Shown here: piece by piece, positions 1 to 14,500 of the stretch | How the letters are laid out: every line of letters begins with the position of its first letter | Position numbering within the stretch: position 1 is the first letter of the stretch | Source of the DNA: Branchiostoma floridae | Lineage: Eukaryota; Chordata; Leptocardii; Amphioxiformes; Branchiostomatidae | Direction: 5' to 3' | DNA: 64,000 nucleotides | Assembly: GCF_000003815.2 (NCBI RefSeq) | Contig: NC_049995.1 | Location: 2,365,753 to 2,429,752, forward strand | The notes under the pieces: generated by a model | The model's database searches: none | Told to the model about the DNA's origin: nothing | What the model saw: only the letters and a program-made list of their open reading frames with translations | Translations under genes and position numbers: made by a program

Positions 1-2095
1 GGACCGTACTGCAATTATTGCAAAACTTTAAGCTCAGTTATGAGATAGGTAGTATCTTGTCAGAAGTGCACTATGCGGCAAGAGCACTAAAAAACTGTGT
101 GACTGTTTATCTTTGGCTTTGTGGCATTGAATGCCCATGTAATGATAGAAAATAAGCTAAGCACAATGTTAGTCTGTTAAGGGGAAGGATTAGAAAAGAT
201 AAGGAAAATGTTACGGAAAATCATTGAGGACTACTAATTATTGGTTGTGGTATTTTCTGAGGTTTGGGTGGGCATTTCTGAGGGAGGGGGATGGGTTTGA
301 AAAATGGTTCAGTTTATTCAATTTTGAACAATTTGAGGCTCGTAATGCTTCAGATACAACTACATGTATCTTGAATACCACAGTCTAGTAATATCATCAT
401 ATGTGCTGCAATTGTGGTCAGTCTTTGGTGAGTTAAGGTTTCACCAAGCTTTAAAACCGAAGCAAAAGTTCTAATAGTACCATTCCTTCAGCCATGTTAC
501 AGTGAAGAACTTTCAAGTTATCGTGTGGTGTATGTTGCACTTGTATCGCTCAGACTTAGTGAAGGGCCACTGTGTTACTGTGGAAGGTTATGCAGTAGAT
601 TTATTGCTGTTCATGCGTACAAATATATTGGAAGATGCAATGCAACATAGAGTTTGTCTTCATTTTTTGATGTGTCGTCTGCAATTCAGCTCTGCCACAT
701 GCTACCGAAATAGGTTAAGATGTTACGTACATGCTGGCCAATGATTATACACTGTACTAGTTTGTTTGAACCTTTGTTTATTCAGGAAAGCTCAAATCGG
801 CCTGCAGGCCACTTTTCATTAAGGTCATGAAGGAAGAGGTATAAGGGTCAGACAAAGTACATCATAACAGAGATACAGTTTACATCACAAGTCCTAATGA
901 GTCTTATAAGTCTATAAGTTGACTGACATAGATGATAAATTATATAAAGACAAAGGCAAAGCACTGGTTTTTGCAATGCAAAACCTGTAATTATACAACC
1001 CTCATTTAATTTGTTGACATCTCAGTTGTTAATACTTACTATGGATTAGCTTGAAAGTTGCAATCAAAGACTTTGACATCAACTATTCTTCCTAAGAATG
1101 CCTCCTTGTGACATTGTTGAGTACTGCACTACAGAAATAGGTTTGCGATATGCACACAGAGTTGGCATTCGAGGTGGCACGTTGTGAGAAAGTGGGAAAA
1201 AAGTATAACCCTACATTGAGCAAGCTATGTGTTTCCATATGTACATGTATGAGATATTTGCGAAAATAAATAGTGAACATGCTATGTCCCTTGTTTGTTG
1301 TATTTTGTTGATTTTAGAGAAGCCGTTTTTATAAAAGTAAATGCATTGTCTTATTGCTAATTTGGATTTTATCATGATATGATGACTTTGCATACAGTAA
1401 ACATATATTATATGTTTCTTGTAGGCAAAGTTATATCCTGCATTTTATTGAAAATATGTAACAAGAAAACTAGAGTTTGGAAACCATACCTCCATGAAAT
1501 ACAATTTAGTTTAATTATGCAAATGAATTCCACATTTACATAATTTATGCCTGGATATGTATGCCTAACTTACACATGTCACAAGTATGAAATTCCTATC
1601 ATTTACCACTCAGACAAATTATGGCAATTCTGCCCATATTATGCAAAAGAGGTCTATATTTGCATAATAGGTAAAAACTAATTTTCATAATCGGTATATG
1701 CAAATGTTTCACTTGTATTAAGGCCCTATTATGGACGACATGAATTATAGAATTTTTTTTATCAAGTATACAAATTAATTGAACACATCTGTGTAATTAG
1801 CATGTCATTGTGTATATCCCTGTTTAAACTTGAAAATATTTCTGTCCGTTTTCCTTTTGCTGAATCGGTTACTGTACAGGTTACTAGCTTTAGTTAAATG
1901 CAAAATTTGGTAATACAGGTAATCCGCAACTGGGCCTATAAAGATATACTGTAAAGACAGGATTGTAGGTTGTTGTTGACGGAACTGTTACAATACTCCA
2001 CTTCTTCCCTCCAAAAGCCATCATTGATCTAAATCACGTGATCAGGAAAACATCCAATGGGAGCGAAGTTCTCAATGACCGCGCGTAACTTGACT
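1..2095. other. No gene seen; AT-rich flank
   Basis: No open frame here has protein-like composition, a domain signature or matching splice sites. The stretch at about 775-880 (poly-T-rich start followed by an AGGAAAGCTCAAATCGGC-type segment) resembles the 3' tail of a dispersed repeat. Around 1500-1690 there are scattered ATGCAAAT-type motifs like those in the palindrome at 11-14 kb, suggesting an eroded copy of that repeat. Confidence 0.5.
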
Positions 2096-2107
2096 CTCTC
2101 GCCGATC

Positions 2108-2116
2108 TATAAATAA
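2108..2116 (+). promoter_or_regulatory. Candidate TATA box
   Basis: TATAAATAA sits about 30 bases before a short stretch (about 2138-2177) that ends in a consensus donor, AACG|GTAAGT. This is the arrangement expected of a TATA promoter with a short untranslated first exon. The next gene downstream on this strand is the CUB/LDLa receptor, whose first coding exon begins at 5569. The link between them is inference. Confidence 0.45.
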
Positions 2117-2137
2117 GTTTGGTCAGCGCAGACGACA

Positions 2138-2177
2138 CCAATACAGGAACGTTACTGGCCTTCAATCCTCCAAAACG
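2138..2177 (+). other. Possible untranslated first exon of the CUB/LDLa gene
   Basis: The stretch lies about 30 bases after TATAAATAA and ends at a strong donor (GTAAGT at 2178). It has no ATG. It could splice to an acceptor just before the first coding exon; AG at 5540-5541 and AG at 5559-5560 are both possible. The start coordinate is only estimated from the TATA spacing. Confidence 0.3.
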
Positions 2178-3185
2178 GTAAGTCAAAACCTTTTGATATC
2201 TCAACTTTATCGTTAAAGAAGCCTGTACAACTTAGTAGTGAAACTCGGTGCTGTTGGTGAATGTTTTAGTGGTATTTGACAACATCCAAAGACAGAGAAA
2301 GACGATTTCTTTTCTAACGAAAATCGACAGACGGACTGCGTGTTAGTTTTTCCCGCAGGTGCGTTTAGACGGAGTGTTTGTCCGGTTTGCTTATGGAGTT
2401 CAAGTCTGTATTAAGTACTTTTGAGAGGATGTTTTCGCGGATTTAGAGAAGAAAATCGCAACAACATGTTTTAGTATCACGTTCATCCTCATTCTTACGC
2501 GTATACGGTAAGAACACTCCTCCTCGTTTCCTATGGAAGGAATTTGTATTAATTATGATTCATGGCCTTTAGGGCGCGGTCAGATATACCTTGGACTGTT
2601 TTTGTCATGGTAGGATTTTCAACGAGTTTTGTGAGACCAGAACTGATTTTCAATTTAGACACGGATAAATACCTTACGATAAACTCGCGGCCGTCTAAAA
2701 TAGCCTCAATTTTATGTCGTACAACAGACGTACGACACATTTTGACCCACCTATTAAGTAGACAAGACTTCCAGTGGCAGTGAAAAAAAAGAGTTTTCAG
2801 AAGTTTAGAAAGAAACTAGTTCTTATGTCAATTTTACAGTATCACAAAAGGCCATTTTCTGTATGTCATGTTACCAGAGGATGCTATTACGTATTGCAGT
2901 GACATTATTCTCCAACTATTTCCGTACACACTGAAGTAAAATGCACGCCACTGTGGAAGATATGCGTGTGCGTGGGACCACAGACCTCTATACACCTACG
3001 ACTGTCTTGTTAGCTGTACTAATTGCAATTAGGCGAGCTTCCAAGACAAACACAGGAGTAGAAATGTTGTTGCAGAAACAAATGGATGTCGTAATAACCA
3101 CATGAATGACGCATTTGATAAATATACATTTTGTATCATGAGCATGAGAAAATGATTGCTAAATGTTAACCCAGCACATATATAG

Positions 3186-3305
3186 AGCTAGAATTCGTCG
3201 ATGAAGGTTAGACATCCAGGTAGAGACCGATACGCCAAAAAGCAGTTACTCAAGCAACTGGATATGATTTTGGACACGGTCAGACGTTTCAGATAGCATC
3301 CACTA
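3186..3305. repeat. Dispersed repeat, copy 1 (inverted relative to 6200-6312)
   Basis: The segment running from GTCGATGAAGGTTAGACATC to the GTCAGACGTTTCAGATAGC part reappears in reverse complement at about 6200-6312. Partial relatives lie near 29970-30000 and 52370-52500. It is a short interspersed element without coding capacity; family unknown to me. Confidence 0.6.
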
Positions 3306-3913
3306 TCTTTCGTAGCTGAAGTGATCTCTGAAAAAACTGGAGATAGAATTCGTTGTAAAATCCAGTACATAGTTTTAACGTATAAAAGACGTTTTATATT
3401 ACGAAGAAAGGACAGATTTGAGTACTAAGTTAAACTGAAAATGCCAATTTTAACTTCCCCTTACTGTAGGTAGACGAACACTGTTGCATTCATTTTTCCC
3501 ACACGAGCCCAATACCAAACCAATGACGCAATGCGGGGTACCGTTATATCGGAGCCCGCCAGAAAAAGGCGGGAACACGTAGCGAACAAAGGCGCGCCTC
3601 TGTTCTGAGCGAACTGTGTTTGTTGAGCGCTAAGTGCAGTTTGAGGTAACCTACTTATAACGTTCGCTACTCGTGTTGCATGGAGAAGTGTTTTTGTTAA
3701 GCCGCGCTCACATTCGATATTTCTATACCTCCATGAAAAATTGAGATATTGTTTTGGGTGTGCGGCGTGCGTGCATGTACGTATTCTTGCGTGTGTGTGT
3801 CTTGCGGAATATACGAGTATGTAGTCAGCAAAAAACCTCGATCTGAAAGGATTGTGATGACAGTGTGGTATGTGGGTAGTTGTGACAGTACAAAGGTCAA
3901 GGTCGGTTTGGGG

Positions 3914-4096
3914 TACTCTCCAAGCAGAGGTTCGGATCCGGTTTTTTCTTAAGTTTTAGGCGTTTTTATTGGCCTTTCTGTTTTGTACTATTTTCGTTAT
4001 GTCTCGCACCATAAAGATAACGGTACAATATAGAAATCCCGAAACGCCTAAAAGTTTTAGAAAACAGCCGTAGCCGAACCTCTGCTTGGAGAGTAG
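3914..4096. repeat. Short foldback element with ACTCTCCAAGCAGAGGTTCG ends
   Basis: The left end ACTCTCCAAGCAGAGGTTCG and following bases recur inverted at the right end (CGAACCTCTGCTTGGAGAGT). The inner AAGTTTTAGGCGTTTTT part also pairs with its complement. Diverged relatives occur at about 4770-4870 and 22785-22860, and a solo end near 40059. This looks like a non-autonomous foldback transposon family. Confidence 0.6.
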
Positions 4097-5568
4097 ATTT
4101 TGGCCCCCTTTGTGTGTGACCCTGGTACTGCAGCAGAACTTCCAATGCTACGTATTTATGACGACTAGCCCCGTGTATCCGCTTGGAGATACGTATATCA
4201 CTCAAAGATGTAGCCTGATTATACACAACATTTGTGATTTTCAAATGGAAGAATTTGCTTTGTTTTTCGTGACGCCTCTGGAAAGAGCCTTTTTGATTGC
4301 CGTAGCCTGGATATTGACCTTGATCATCTTACGATCTTATCTTTCTGTGACACAAGTTTAGACACATTTCATAGAATTCTTCGCCTTATTGGGGCAAATT
4401 AAGTCCAATGTGCGTACACAGCAAGTCAGTCACCAATCACTGCTATGCATTTAACCCAAAAATCACCATAGTGTTACAGGTCACAGTCACACGTAATGTA
4501 TACGTGTTGCACAGTTTAAAAAAATCTTGTGTGCGTCTATCAATAATAAAACCATCCAAAATAGTCCCTTGTCGATAAACATTGCCAACTGTTCCCCTTT
4601 CAACCTTTCTTGTGTGTTAGTACTTGCGTGTCCCAAAATAACCTGAATCCTTATTTTCCATGCTGTGTAACTACAATGAAATGCGATACTGCTTTAACGT
4701 CGATGTAACTGGCATTCGAGCGACAAAAGTACTAAATAGTCAGTCAAAATGTTCCCGAGGAAGGTGACAGACGTACTCTGCAAACAGAGCTCGAGGTTCA
4801 GCGTCGACTGTTTTTGACGTGTTTCAGGCGTTTTTGTCGGGCTTTCTGTTATGCACTGTTTTCTTTAAGGTCATATTGATGAGTTTCTTCTTCCCATAGA
4901 CTTCTATGTTATAATTCGTGGTTTAAATGGGCGCGTTTATAATGAAGCTACGTGAAATTTCAGCAGATTTTTCATTCTATGTCGAGCACATTTACCCTTT
5001 ATCGTGGGAAAAAATTGCCAACGTAAACTATACGTAGGAACTTTTTTTATAGCAATTACAAACTACGATTAGTCAATCCCCACAAAAGGCACTTTTTCGC
5101 TGCTAGTGTACAACCGCACCACTCAGAACCCACGACTGTGTACCTCCGACCTAGCGCGCGGCTGCAAAACTTCACCTGCTAATTTCTTCAGTTACAAATA
5201 AGCTTTCACCAATCTAACTTTTGAGATCAGTTCCGCTGGCTAAAAGGGAATTTCTCACCGCTAAAAACATGCGTCCGTGCAGCCGTTCATTTTTGGCTCG
5301 GATCTCTTTTAGGGGTACCCACTCGCGGAGTAATACATCAATGAGACCTTAAGTCTGCGAAACTACGGTTGAATAAAACACTTGCTAATTGGTTGTGTAA
5401 AGAATCTTGTTATTCAGTGATTTACCAGTCCGATGAAACCGATAACCGATACTGTACACAGAATCGCATATTAATAATATTATTTTTGCACTGACCACTG
5501 TAAATATTGATAACGTTAACGTTGTTGTACCGACTTTTTAGGATCACGCAACGCTTACAGAGGTCAAA

Positions 5569-8500
5569 ATGATGCTGATCAGTACCACCATTTTTGCCAC
5601 CTGCCTCTTGGCAGCCGGGCATGCTGCGGACTACCCTACAGGTTTGTGCTGATTCTCTATCATGACGTCGCCAAAAAGCAGTTAGGCCTAGGGGAAAAAA
5701 ATGTTGTGTTTCCTGTTTCAGTCCTGAAAAAATTAGGGTCGGTAGGTAGGGATTATCTTTTTTTTTTTTCTTGTTTTTTTTTAGGCTGGCCAAAATTCTA
5801 GTGATACATATTTACAATACAGTTGTACAAAGTAAACTGAAATGTATGATGACACTTGTCTTTCAATGTCATACTTTAATTTTGTGTATGATAGATACAT
5901 TTATCCTTCATTAGATGGGACAAGCAGTGTTTTACTTCAATAGGAAGCAGGCTAAATAAAAATTCTAACTGGAAGCTATGTGACTCCACCGCCCACCCAA
6001 AAAAAAGTCTAGGGTCGGCAGTTTTTTTTTAGGGTAGGTAGGGAAACAGGAAACACAACATTTTTTTCCTAGGCCTTACTCATACCCTCTACCAGGCTCA
6101 ATGGATCGCTGGTCAAATAATAGTTATTGGATGAATAATAGAGTCAATACTACGCTAGGCCGGGGAGTCAGTATGTGACCCTCGTCTGACGAAAGACATT
6201 GAATGGTTACGTTGTCTGAAACGTCTGACCGTTTCCAATATCATATCCAGTTGCTAGGGTAACTGCTTTTGTGGCGTATCTTATTACCTGGATGTCTAAC
6301 CTTCATCGACTCATCATGATGTAATTACACAGTCTCAATGTTGCAGTACATAGGAGGACCGTTAGGGGCGCTACTATCTCTAATTACCTTGTCATTGACC
6401 ATTCGTGTACTCACTACTCCACAGTGTACATGTCGGCCCATGAGAACCAGGCAGTGTCCGTGTCCCGGGCAGGGTACATAGAGTGGCACGAACGCTTCCA
6501 GTACCAGGATGATACTGACGTCACGCTCACCCTGCAGGCCGGAACCGGAAATAACGTCAGGCTGGACTTTCTCAGTCTCAACATCGAGGGGTCGCCCGGC
6601 GCATGCGTCGACAAACTCGAGGTCTGTATTTTCTTTCGTATTTTCTTTTTCTTTATTCATCCTTTCACTTAGCTAAAATTGAACAAAAATAGCCGAGAGG
6701 AAAACTGTCCCGTCAGTTTGGCAAACGTATTTCTATAAAGATCAATAATAGAACAGCTACAGCAAAAGAAACAAACACAAACACAAACACGCGCGCACAC
6801 ATACGCACACCATAAGTTAAAGAAAGCTTAAGGAGGAAAGAAAGAAAGAAGAAAAGAAAAAAGGGAAAAAAGAAAAGGGACAAGAAAAAATGCGAATGCG
6901 ATAATAGTTCAGCCCATTTAGCTTAGGGTAAAGTACTGCTAAGTTGAAAGACAACACAACAAATGAATTGATACTTACAGGTGTACGATGGTGAAGGGAC
7001 GCCCGTGGAGAACTCCACCCGGACAGTTTGCGGTACGAACGTGGCGGTGGCGGCCTTCACGTCCCGTACAGAGAACGTTGTCCTCCGTCTGCGGTCCGAT
7101 AACATGGTCCGGGGGGACTTCAGGATCCTCTACAACGTCTTCAGGCTAGTGGGCCCAAATGGTAAGACATTCAGTGTGTAAGTAGTTGTAGGGAAAAAAG
7201 TAAGAAAAGGAAAAAGTGATTTTAAACATGTAATGTGGGCAAATTCTTTGGAAGCTAGTAACATGTTTCATGTTATATTACATGTACACGGAACACGCAT
7301 GGTAGCTTTTCGTTGTCTCAAAGTAGTGTCCATGGCACATCTGCAAAAAAAGCAAAAACAAAATTGGACGATCTCTTTGCAATACTTCATTATGTGAAAT
7401 TCGTGAATGTCTATATCCGTAACACTTTGAAGTTGAAGGCCACTGTGGCACTTTGTACATGTAAATAAACGAACGAATGTTTCGATTGAAATTGATATTG
7501 ATGTAATAACTGTACATGTGGTATGTCTTCCATTGGACAGAAATGTGCCCACGTGACCATTTCAAATGCACCAATCAGCGCTGTATCCACGAGTCGCTGC
7601 TGTGTGACGGGATCGACAACTGCGGGGACAACTCGGAGGAGTCGCAGGCCGCATGCGTTGATCCTGAACTTACGCCTGTCAACGGTAAGCAGATTCCCGG
7701 CAACTTTCAATTATTTTAGCTTGATAGACAGATTCTTTTTTTTTTATAAGGTTTATTCCTTTGCCCCATCGGGAACACAGGGCCTCAGTAAGTAGTCTCC
7801 AGCTCCTTAGATCTCCGGCGGTCTTCTTCGCTCGTGCCATGAGGTTTTTGCGTGCTCTAGGTCCTTCTTCACACCTCTCCTCTATGACAGCCTGGGTTTT
7901 TAATAGCTTCCTCTCCTTCTCTTGCCCTAAGGGTTCTTTTGTTACAAAGGGGTGGTAAAATGCCTCACGGTCTATTACTTCATTTCTCAGTGACGATGAA
8001 GAACACTTGCGGCCGGACCCTTCCCATCGGCCACTCCGGTTACATCTACAGGGGTGACAGTTCACAGGACAAAGTTCACATCAACACCACGACGGTCTCT
8101 GATAGGCGGAGGGACTGTCACGTGACCCTGGACGCGCCTGCGGGGTACCACGTCAACCTCCATTTTGAATTCCTGGACATCCAGCGGAACTTCCCCTTCA
8201 ACTGTGCAGACCAGCTCCACATCTTCAACGGTCGCCATGGCAACGTGACGACAGCTGCCAGGACGGTCTGCGGCATCGACGAGAGGGATTTCACGTCCAC
8301 CGGAAGTGACGTCACTCTCCACATATCGTCAGCGTTCGGGCGGAGGGGCAGTTTCCGGATCATGTACACTCTCTTCCGACCTAGTAAGTTTTACTTTTAC
8401 TTAGGCTAAAGCGGTTCCCTTGTATCATTTTTCATGACTCCAAAAAACTTTAAATCAAAGACATTTAATAATTGTTTAGTTCTTAACTTAACTAGCTAGA

Positions 8501-11500
8501 TTCAATAACTGTAACTATGTGTAAAGTTGCTTTAGAGAAAAGTTGCATTAAAACACAGAAAAGTTTACGCCCGTTAAGCTTGTTCATTTCAGTTGTAAGC
8601 GCAGACTATACATTTCAGAAGTTGGACAGGTTTGCTGCCCTGCTCGCGCGGTTTTGATGAAACTAACTACTAGTAACTGTTAACCTGTGATTTCTCATCT
8701 CGAAACGAAACGTTTTCCCTAATTAGAAATACACGGGTATTTTCTTCTTCTTTTTTTCTTCTTTTTGATAGCGCACTACCTCCCCACATCCCTCCAAGAA
8801 GACTAGGCTAGTGTTACGATCTTCCATCAAATGCCCAAATGTTTTGCTCCTTTCCTGTAGGCAGCGGGTCCTGCTACAACTACGAGTTCCTGTGCCAGTC
8901 CGACCGCCGCTGTGTCCTTTCTGACGTCACCTGCGATGGCAAGGACAACTGCGGGGATGCCAGCGATGAGACCACAGGGGCTGGGTGTACAGGTAAGGTC
9001 GCAGAATCGTGACTGGACTATGTTTTCCAGAAACCCATAATCAGATGGGATACGCTACAAAGCGAAAGAGTGGCTCGCAAAAGTTCATCCAAGATTGTGC
9101 AATCGACTGCCAGCTTATCTGGACGGTCACTAAGTCAGGAAAGACATGAAGATACTATGTATTAACAGAAGGAAATCCTAATTATCTTCGCCAGCGAAGA
9201 TTATAAGATTGCTTACTTGGGTCTGTATGTAGGTCAACAGCATATAAGTCGAGAAATTGTGGATGGAACTTTTTGATTTTTTGTAGGTGTGTAGCGGTTG
9301 TCGAAAGGCATGCCTAGTTTGAAAATGGTTTACCTGGCGTTTTCCTACGGTACAGCAGCGACCTTTGTATTTTTTCGAGGTTTGTTTCGAGAAGCATAAC
9401 TCAAAATGCAGTTGGGCGATTTCTACGATATTTGGCAGGTGTGTAGCGGTTGTGTAAAGGATTGTCATGTGCGAGAATGGTTTAGCTAGCTTTTACCTAT
9501 GGTGCTGTAGCTGGCTTTGTATGTAATTGCGTTTGTCTGTTAACACGATAACTCGAGATGTTCTACATGGATGCTAATGATATTTTGTTGATAGGTAGGG
9601 GACACAGAAAGGAAGGTCAAGTTCGATAATGGGCCTCCTAGCGACTTGTTTTGGTACTGCAAGTGAGCGTCAAAGCTTGCGCCTAAATTTTCCAGAAGTG
9701 CCATGTTCATGATTTTTAAGTGGTGGATAGCTGTTGGGACTAGGAGTGAATGGTGTAAATTTGGGCCCCCTAGCAGCTTGTTTGGAACTGCAGTGGGTCT
9801 TATAGTTTGTAACTTTTAAAAAGGATAACTGCAGAGGGGATTGATGGATATTCTTTGCTTTTGGTAGGTAGGTACTTAGGGTGATTATCAATATAATGAG
9901 ATGCTAATTATGTAAATTGCGATCTACTTAATATGATTACTTTGGGATTCTTATCATGGAGAGAACCACATCCCTTACAAAAGTGGTGTGCAGTGCAACA
10001 TGACACTGGCACCATTGTCACCCTAGTCCAGCACTAATGTGTGGACCATTAATCTTCATTTATCATTCAAGCCCTTCAGACAGAAGCAGAAGCCTGATCT
10101 CCTTTCCCTGACAAGGGCCAGTCACACCAAATTAACCCCCTGCCCTCAGTCTCCGGGTCTTAGCACAGACAAATCAAAGGTGGAGCAGAACTAATCGTCA
10201 TGCCATGGCAGGGTGTTACACGCCCGCCCGTTTGAGGTATAAGACATGGTCACGTAAAAAAAGATTAAAACATCGCGGTGGGCCAAATCAGGCTGTCAAA
10301 GGTGCCAACGTAATCCTCATGAGTTGTCCGATCGCATACAGTACGCTTAATGATTCAAATACTATTTCGGGATGAGATTTGAAGAGTCAAAGTTGGCCTT
10401 CAAACTGGCTCTTTTTGCCTGATTTTGGCCTCGATTTCACACTGCATGGGGGTTTCCGTGCAACCGATTACGACAATATCATATACTTCCGGGTTGTACG
10501 AGTGCGGTCATAGAACGCGGGTGGTATCGTATCTTGTCTCGGTTTGTGCTAGGTTGTAGAGGAGGATCTAAGTAAGGCTTATGAATATACTAATACTTGG
10601 AGATTAGCAATTACTATGCCTGTCAATCAGCTATTTTGTCTTTGCGGGGCTATGAATGGGGGGATCTGAGTAGCCTGACGTGATAGCCAGGCCAGGTAGA
10701 CTGTGTAAAGTACCTCTGACTTAACTCGCGATTGCAAAACTTTACTTACTATTTTCATGAGATGGACACAAACATTCACCAAGGCGGGGCCGTAACAATC
10801 CTTACGTATGACCCTTAGGTAACCCTTAGATGACCTATTATCTAATATATAGGCCAGTCACTCAAAGTTTGTTTATTAGTTCTTTTTTTACGAAAAGACT
10901 GCAATGTACATTTTGTAGAGTGAAATCTTATATAAAACTAGAGTTCCACGAACACATACCTTTGCCAAATAAACCAGGTTTGTTATGTAGAATGTGTTAC
11001 TCATTACATTTTATTTTATATGCCTGGAGTTGGTTCCCATTGCTCATACAAATGAGATCCCTATTTACATAATAATATTAAATTGTATCAAGCATCACTT
11101 AAGTTATCAGCATACCAAAAATCATGATGATACTTTCATCCTTCTTGAAACCGGCTCCTGCAGTTCAAGGAAAGACGTTAGCGGACCCAAACATACACCT
11201 CTTACTCTCTGCCATCTTTTTCAGTTACATATGTGACAAATTTGAAAGTCCTATCACTGAATGCAGTGGATTTATCAACTTCTGTCATTAATTATGCAAA
11301 TTAACTGTTAATTTGCATAGCTAGTATCTCATTGTGTAAGTTTTTACTTAGGCTATCTACATACCAAAAATCATGACGATCCGTCACCATTGCTCATACA
11401 AATGAGATCCCTATTTACATAATAATATTAAATTGTATCAAGCATCACTTAAGTTATCAGCATACCAAAAATCATGATGATACTTTCATCCTTCTTGAAA

Positions 11501-14500
11501 CCGGCTCCTGCAGTTCAAGGAAAGACGTTAGCGGACCCAAACATACACCTCTTACTCTCTGCCATCTTTTTCAGTTACATATGTGACAAATTTGAAAGTC
11601 CTATCACTGAATGCAGTGGATTTATCAACTTCTGTCATTAATTATGCAAATTAACTGTTAATTTGCATAGCTAGTATCTCATTGTGTAAGTTTTTACTTA
11701 GGCTATCTACATACCAAAAATCATGACGATCCGTCAACACGTTCATATTTTCCCATTAATTATGCAAATGAGATCATCATCTGCATAATTAATAATGTAT
11801 TGATATTTCTTTCTTTCTCAGCTACAAATGTGACAAGTTTAAAAGTCCTATAAAGGAATGCAGTGGATTTACAAACTTTCCTCATTAATTATGCAAATTA
11901 GCTGTCGATTTGCATAATTATAATTCCATCATGTAAGTCTTCCCTTCGGCTATCTACAGATCAAAAATCATGACGATCCGTCAACACGTTCATATTTTCT
12001 CATTAATTATGCAAATGAGACCGTCATTTGCATAATTAATATGCATTGATATTTCTCTCTTTCTCATCTATATATGTGACAAGTTTGAAAGTCCTATCGT
12101 GAAATGCAGTGGAGTTATAAACTTTCCTCATTAATTATGCAAATTAGTTGCTGCTTTGCATAATCAGTATTCCATTATGTACATTGTTACCTGGGCTATC
12201 TACATACCAAAAATCATGACGATCCATCAACACGTTCTCCAGTTATTCTCGTCCAAAGTTTGAAAGGAAATCGGTGACTGCAGTTCCAAACAAGCCGCTA
12301 GGGGGTCCAAACTTACGGCACTTACTCTCTGCCCCAAGGGCTATCTACCACTAAAAAATCATAACCACAGCATGTCCAGAACACGAGATATCAAAAATTG
12401 AGGTTCTGCTGCAGTACCTTAGCAAGCCGCTAGGGGGCCCATTATCGAACTTGACCTTCGTTTTCCCGACCCCTACCCACCTACCAAATATAATCGGGAT
12501 ACATCAAAGGCTTCTCGAGTTATGCTGTTAACAGACACACAGACACACACACAGACAGACTCACAAGCCTAAAACATAACCTTATCATTCTGGCAAAGGT
12601 AACTAAAGACCTAGCCTAACCTAGGCTAACTAAAGACCTTACATCCAGCTTTGCTATATCAACATCTCGTATTAAGCTGTATTTGGTGCTTATCCGGCCC
12701 ATTATAGCCATAATTACATACATTAATCATTCAAAAACAACGACCTTCGATAAAGAATGTTTATTTGGCGAAGATGTGTGTTCGAGGAACTCTAGTTATT
12801 ATTACCTTTGCCAGAATGGCTAAGGTTATGTTTTAGGCTTGTGAGTCTGTCTGTGTGTCTGTTAACAGCATAACTCGAGAAGCCTTGGATGGATCCAGAT
12901 GATATTTGGTAGGTGGGTAGGGGTCGGGAAAACGAAGGTCAAGTTCGATAATGGGCCCCCTAGCGGCTTGCTAAGGTACTGCAGCAGAACCTCAATTTTT
13001 GATATCTCATGTTCTGGACATGCTGTGGTTATGATGTTCGAGTGGTAGATAGCCCTTGGGGCAGAGAGTAAGTGCGGTAAGTTTGGACCCCCTAGCGGCT
13101 TGTTTGGAACTGCAGTCGCCGATTTCCTTTCAAACTTTGGTCGAGAATAACTCCAGAACGTGTTGATGGATTGTCATGATTCTTGGTATGTAGATAGCCC
13201 AAGTAACAATGTACATAATAAAATACTAATTATGCAAATCAGCAGCTAATTTGCATAATTAATGACGAAATTTTATAAATCCACTGCATTTCATGATAGG
13301 GCTTTCAAACTTGTCACATATATAGATGAGAAAGAGAGAAATATAAATGCATGTTAATTATGCAAATGGTGGCCTCATTTGCATAATTAATGAGAAAATA
13401 TAGACGAGTTGACGGATCGTCATGATTTTTGGTATGTAGATAGCCAAAGGGAAGACTTACATGATGGAATTCTAATTATGCAAATCGACGGCTAATTTGC
13501 ATAATTAATGAGGAAAGTTTGTAAATCCACTGCATTCCTTTCTAGGACTTTCAAGCTTGTCATATTTGTAGCTGAGAAAGAAAGAAATATCAGTACATAT
13601 TAATTATGCAGATGATGATCTCATTTGCATAATTAATGGAAAATTATGAACGTGTTGACGAATCGTCATGATTTTCGGTATGTAGGTAGCCTAAGTAAAA
13701 ATTTACATAATGAGATACTAATTATGCAAATCAAATTAACGGCTAATTTGCATAGTTAATGCGGAAGGTTCATAAATCGACTGCATTCCGTGATAGGACT
13801 TTCAAACTTGTCACATGTACATACATGTATGCACATATGTAACTGAGAAAGATGGCAGAGAGTAAGAGGTGTATGTTTGGGTCCGGTAATATCTTTTCTT
13901 GAACTGCAGGAGCCGGTTTAGTTTCCTACTTTGAAAGAGAATAAGTCAAGAAGGGATGAAAGGATCATAATGATTTTTGGTATGCTGATAGCTTAAGTGA
14001 TGCTTGATACAATTTAATATTATTATGTTAATAGGGATCTAATTTGTATAAGCAATGGCGAAATGTTAAGAACCAACTCCAGGCATATAAAATAAAATGT
14101 AATGAGTAACACATTTATGTCTACAGACAACATTCTACATAACAAACCTGGTTTATTTGGCAAAGGTATGTTTTGTGATTTGATTTCTAATTTGAATGTA
14201 CTAAAGTAATGAATTTGAGAATTCTATGATCCCAGTGCCTTTTATAGTAGGACAGACACCATATTGTAATTATGGCAGGAGAAAGATTGATATATAGGTG
14301 CCAGTTATACAAATAAGGGCGAAAATGTAATGAATTTTTAGTGATAAATGATGTGAATTTCATACTTATGACATGTGTAATAGTAAAAGGTGTACATCAA
14401 TATGTAACGTTATAGGTAAGTTTGAATTCATAGCTTTCTTTGTTGCAGCTCTGGAATGTTTATCAATGATCGCTTGCAAAATGTAGAATGTTTTCTGACT

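Noticed and set aside
11037-13800. Possible CRISPR-like or satellite array from the repeated ATTATGCAAAT blocks
   Set aside because: Spacing is irregular, units occur in both orientations and are mirrored about a centre, and the setting is a eukaryotic intron. A foldback repeat explains it.
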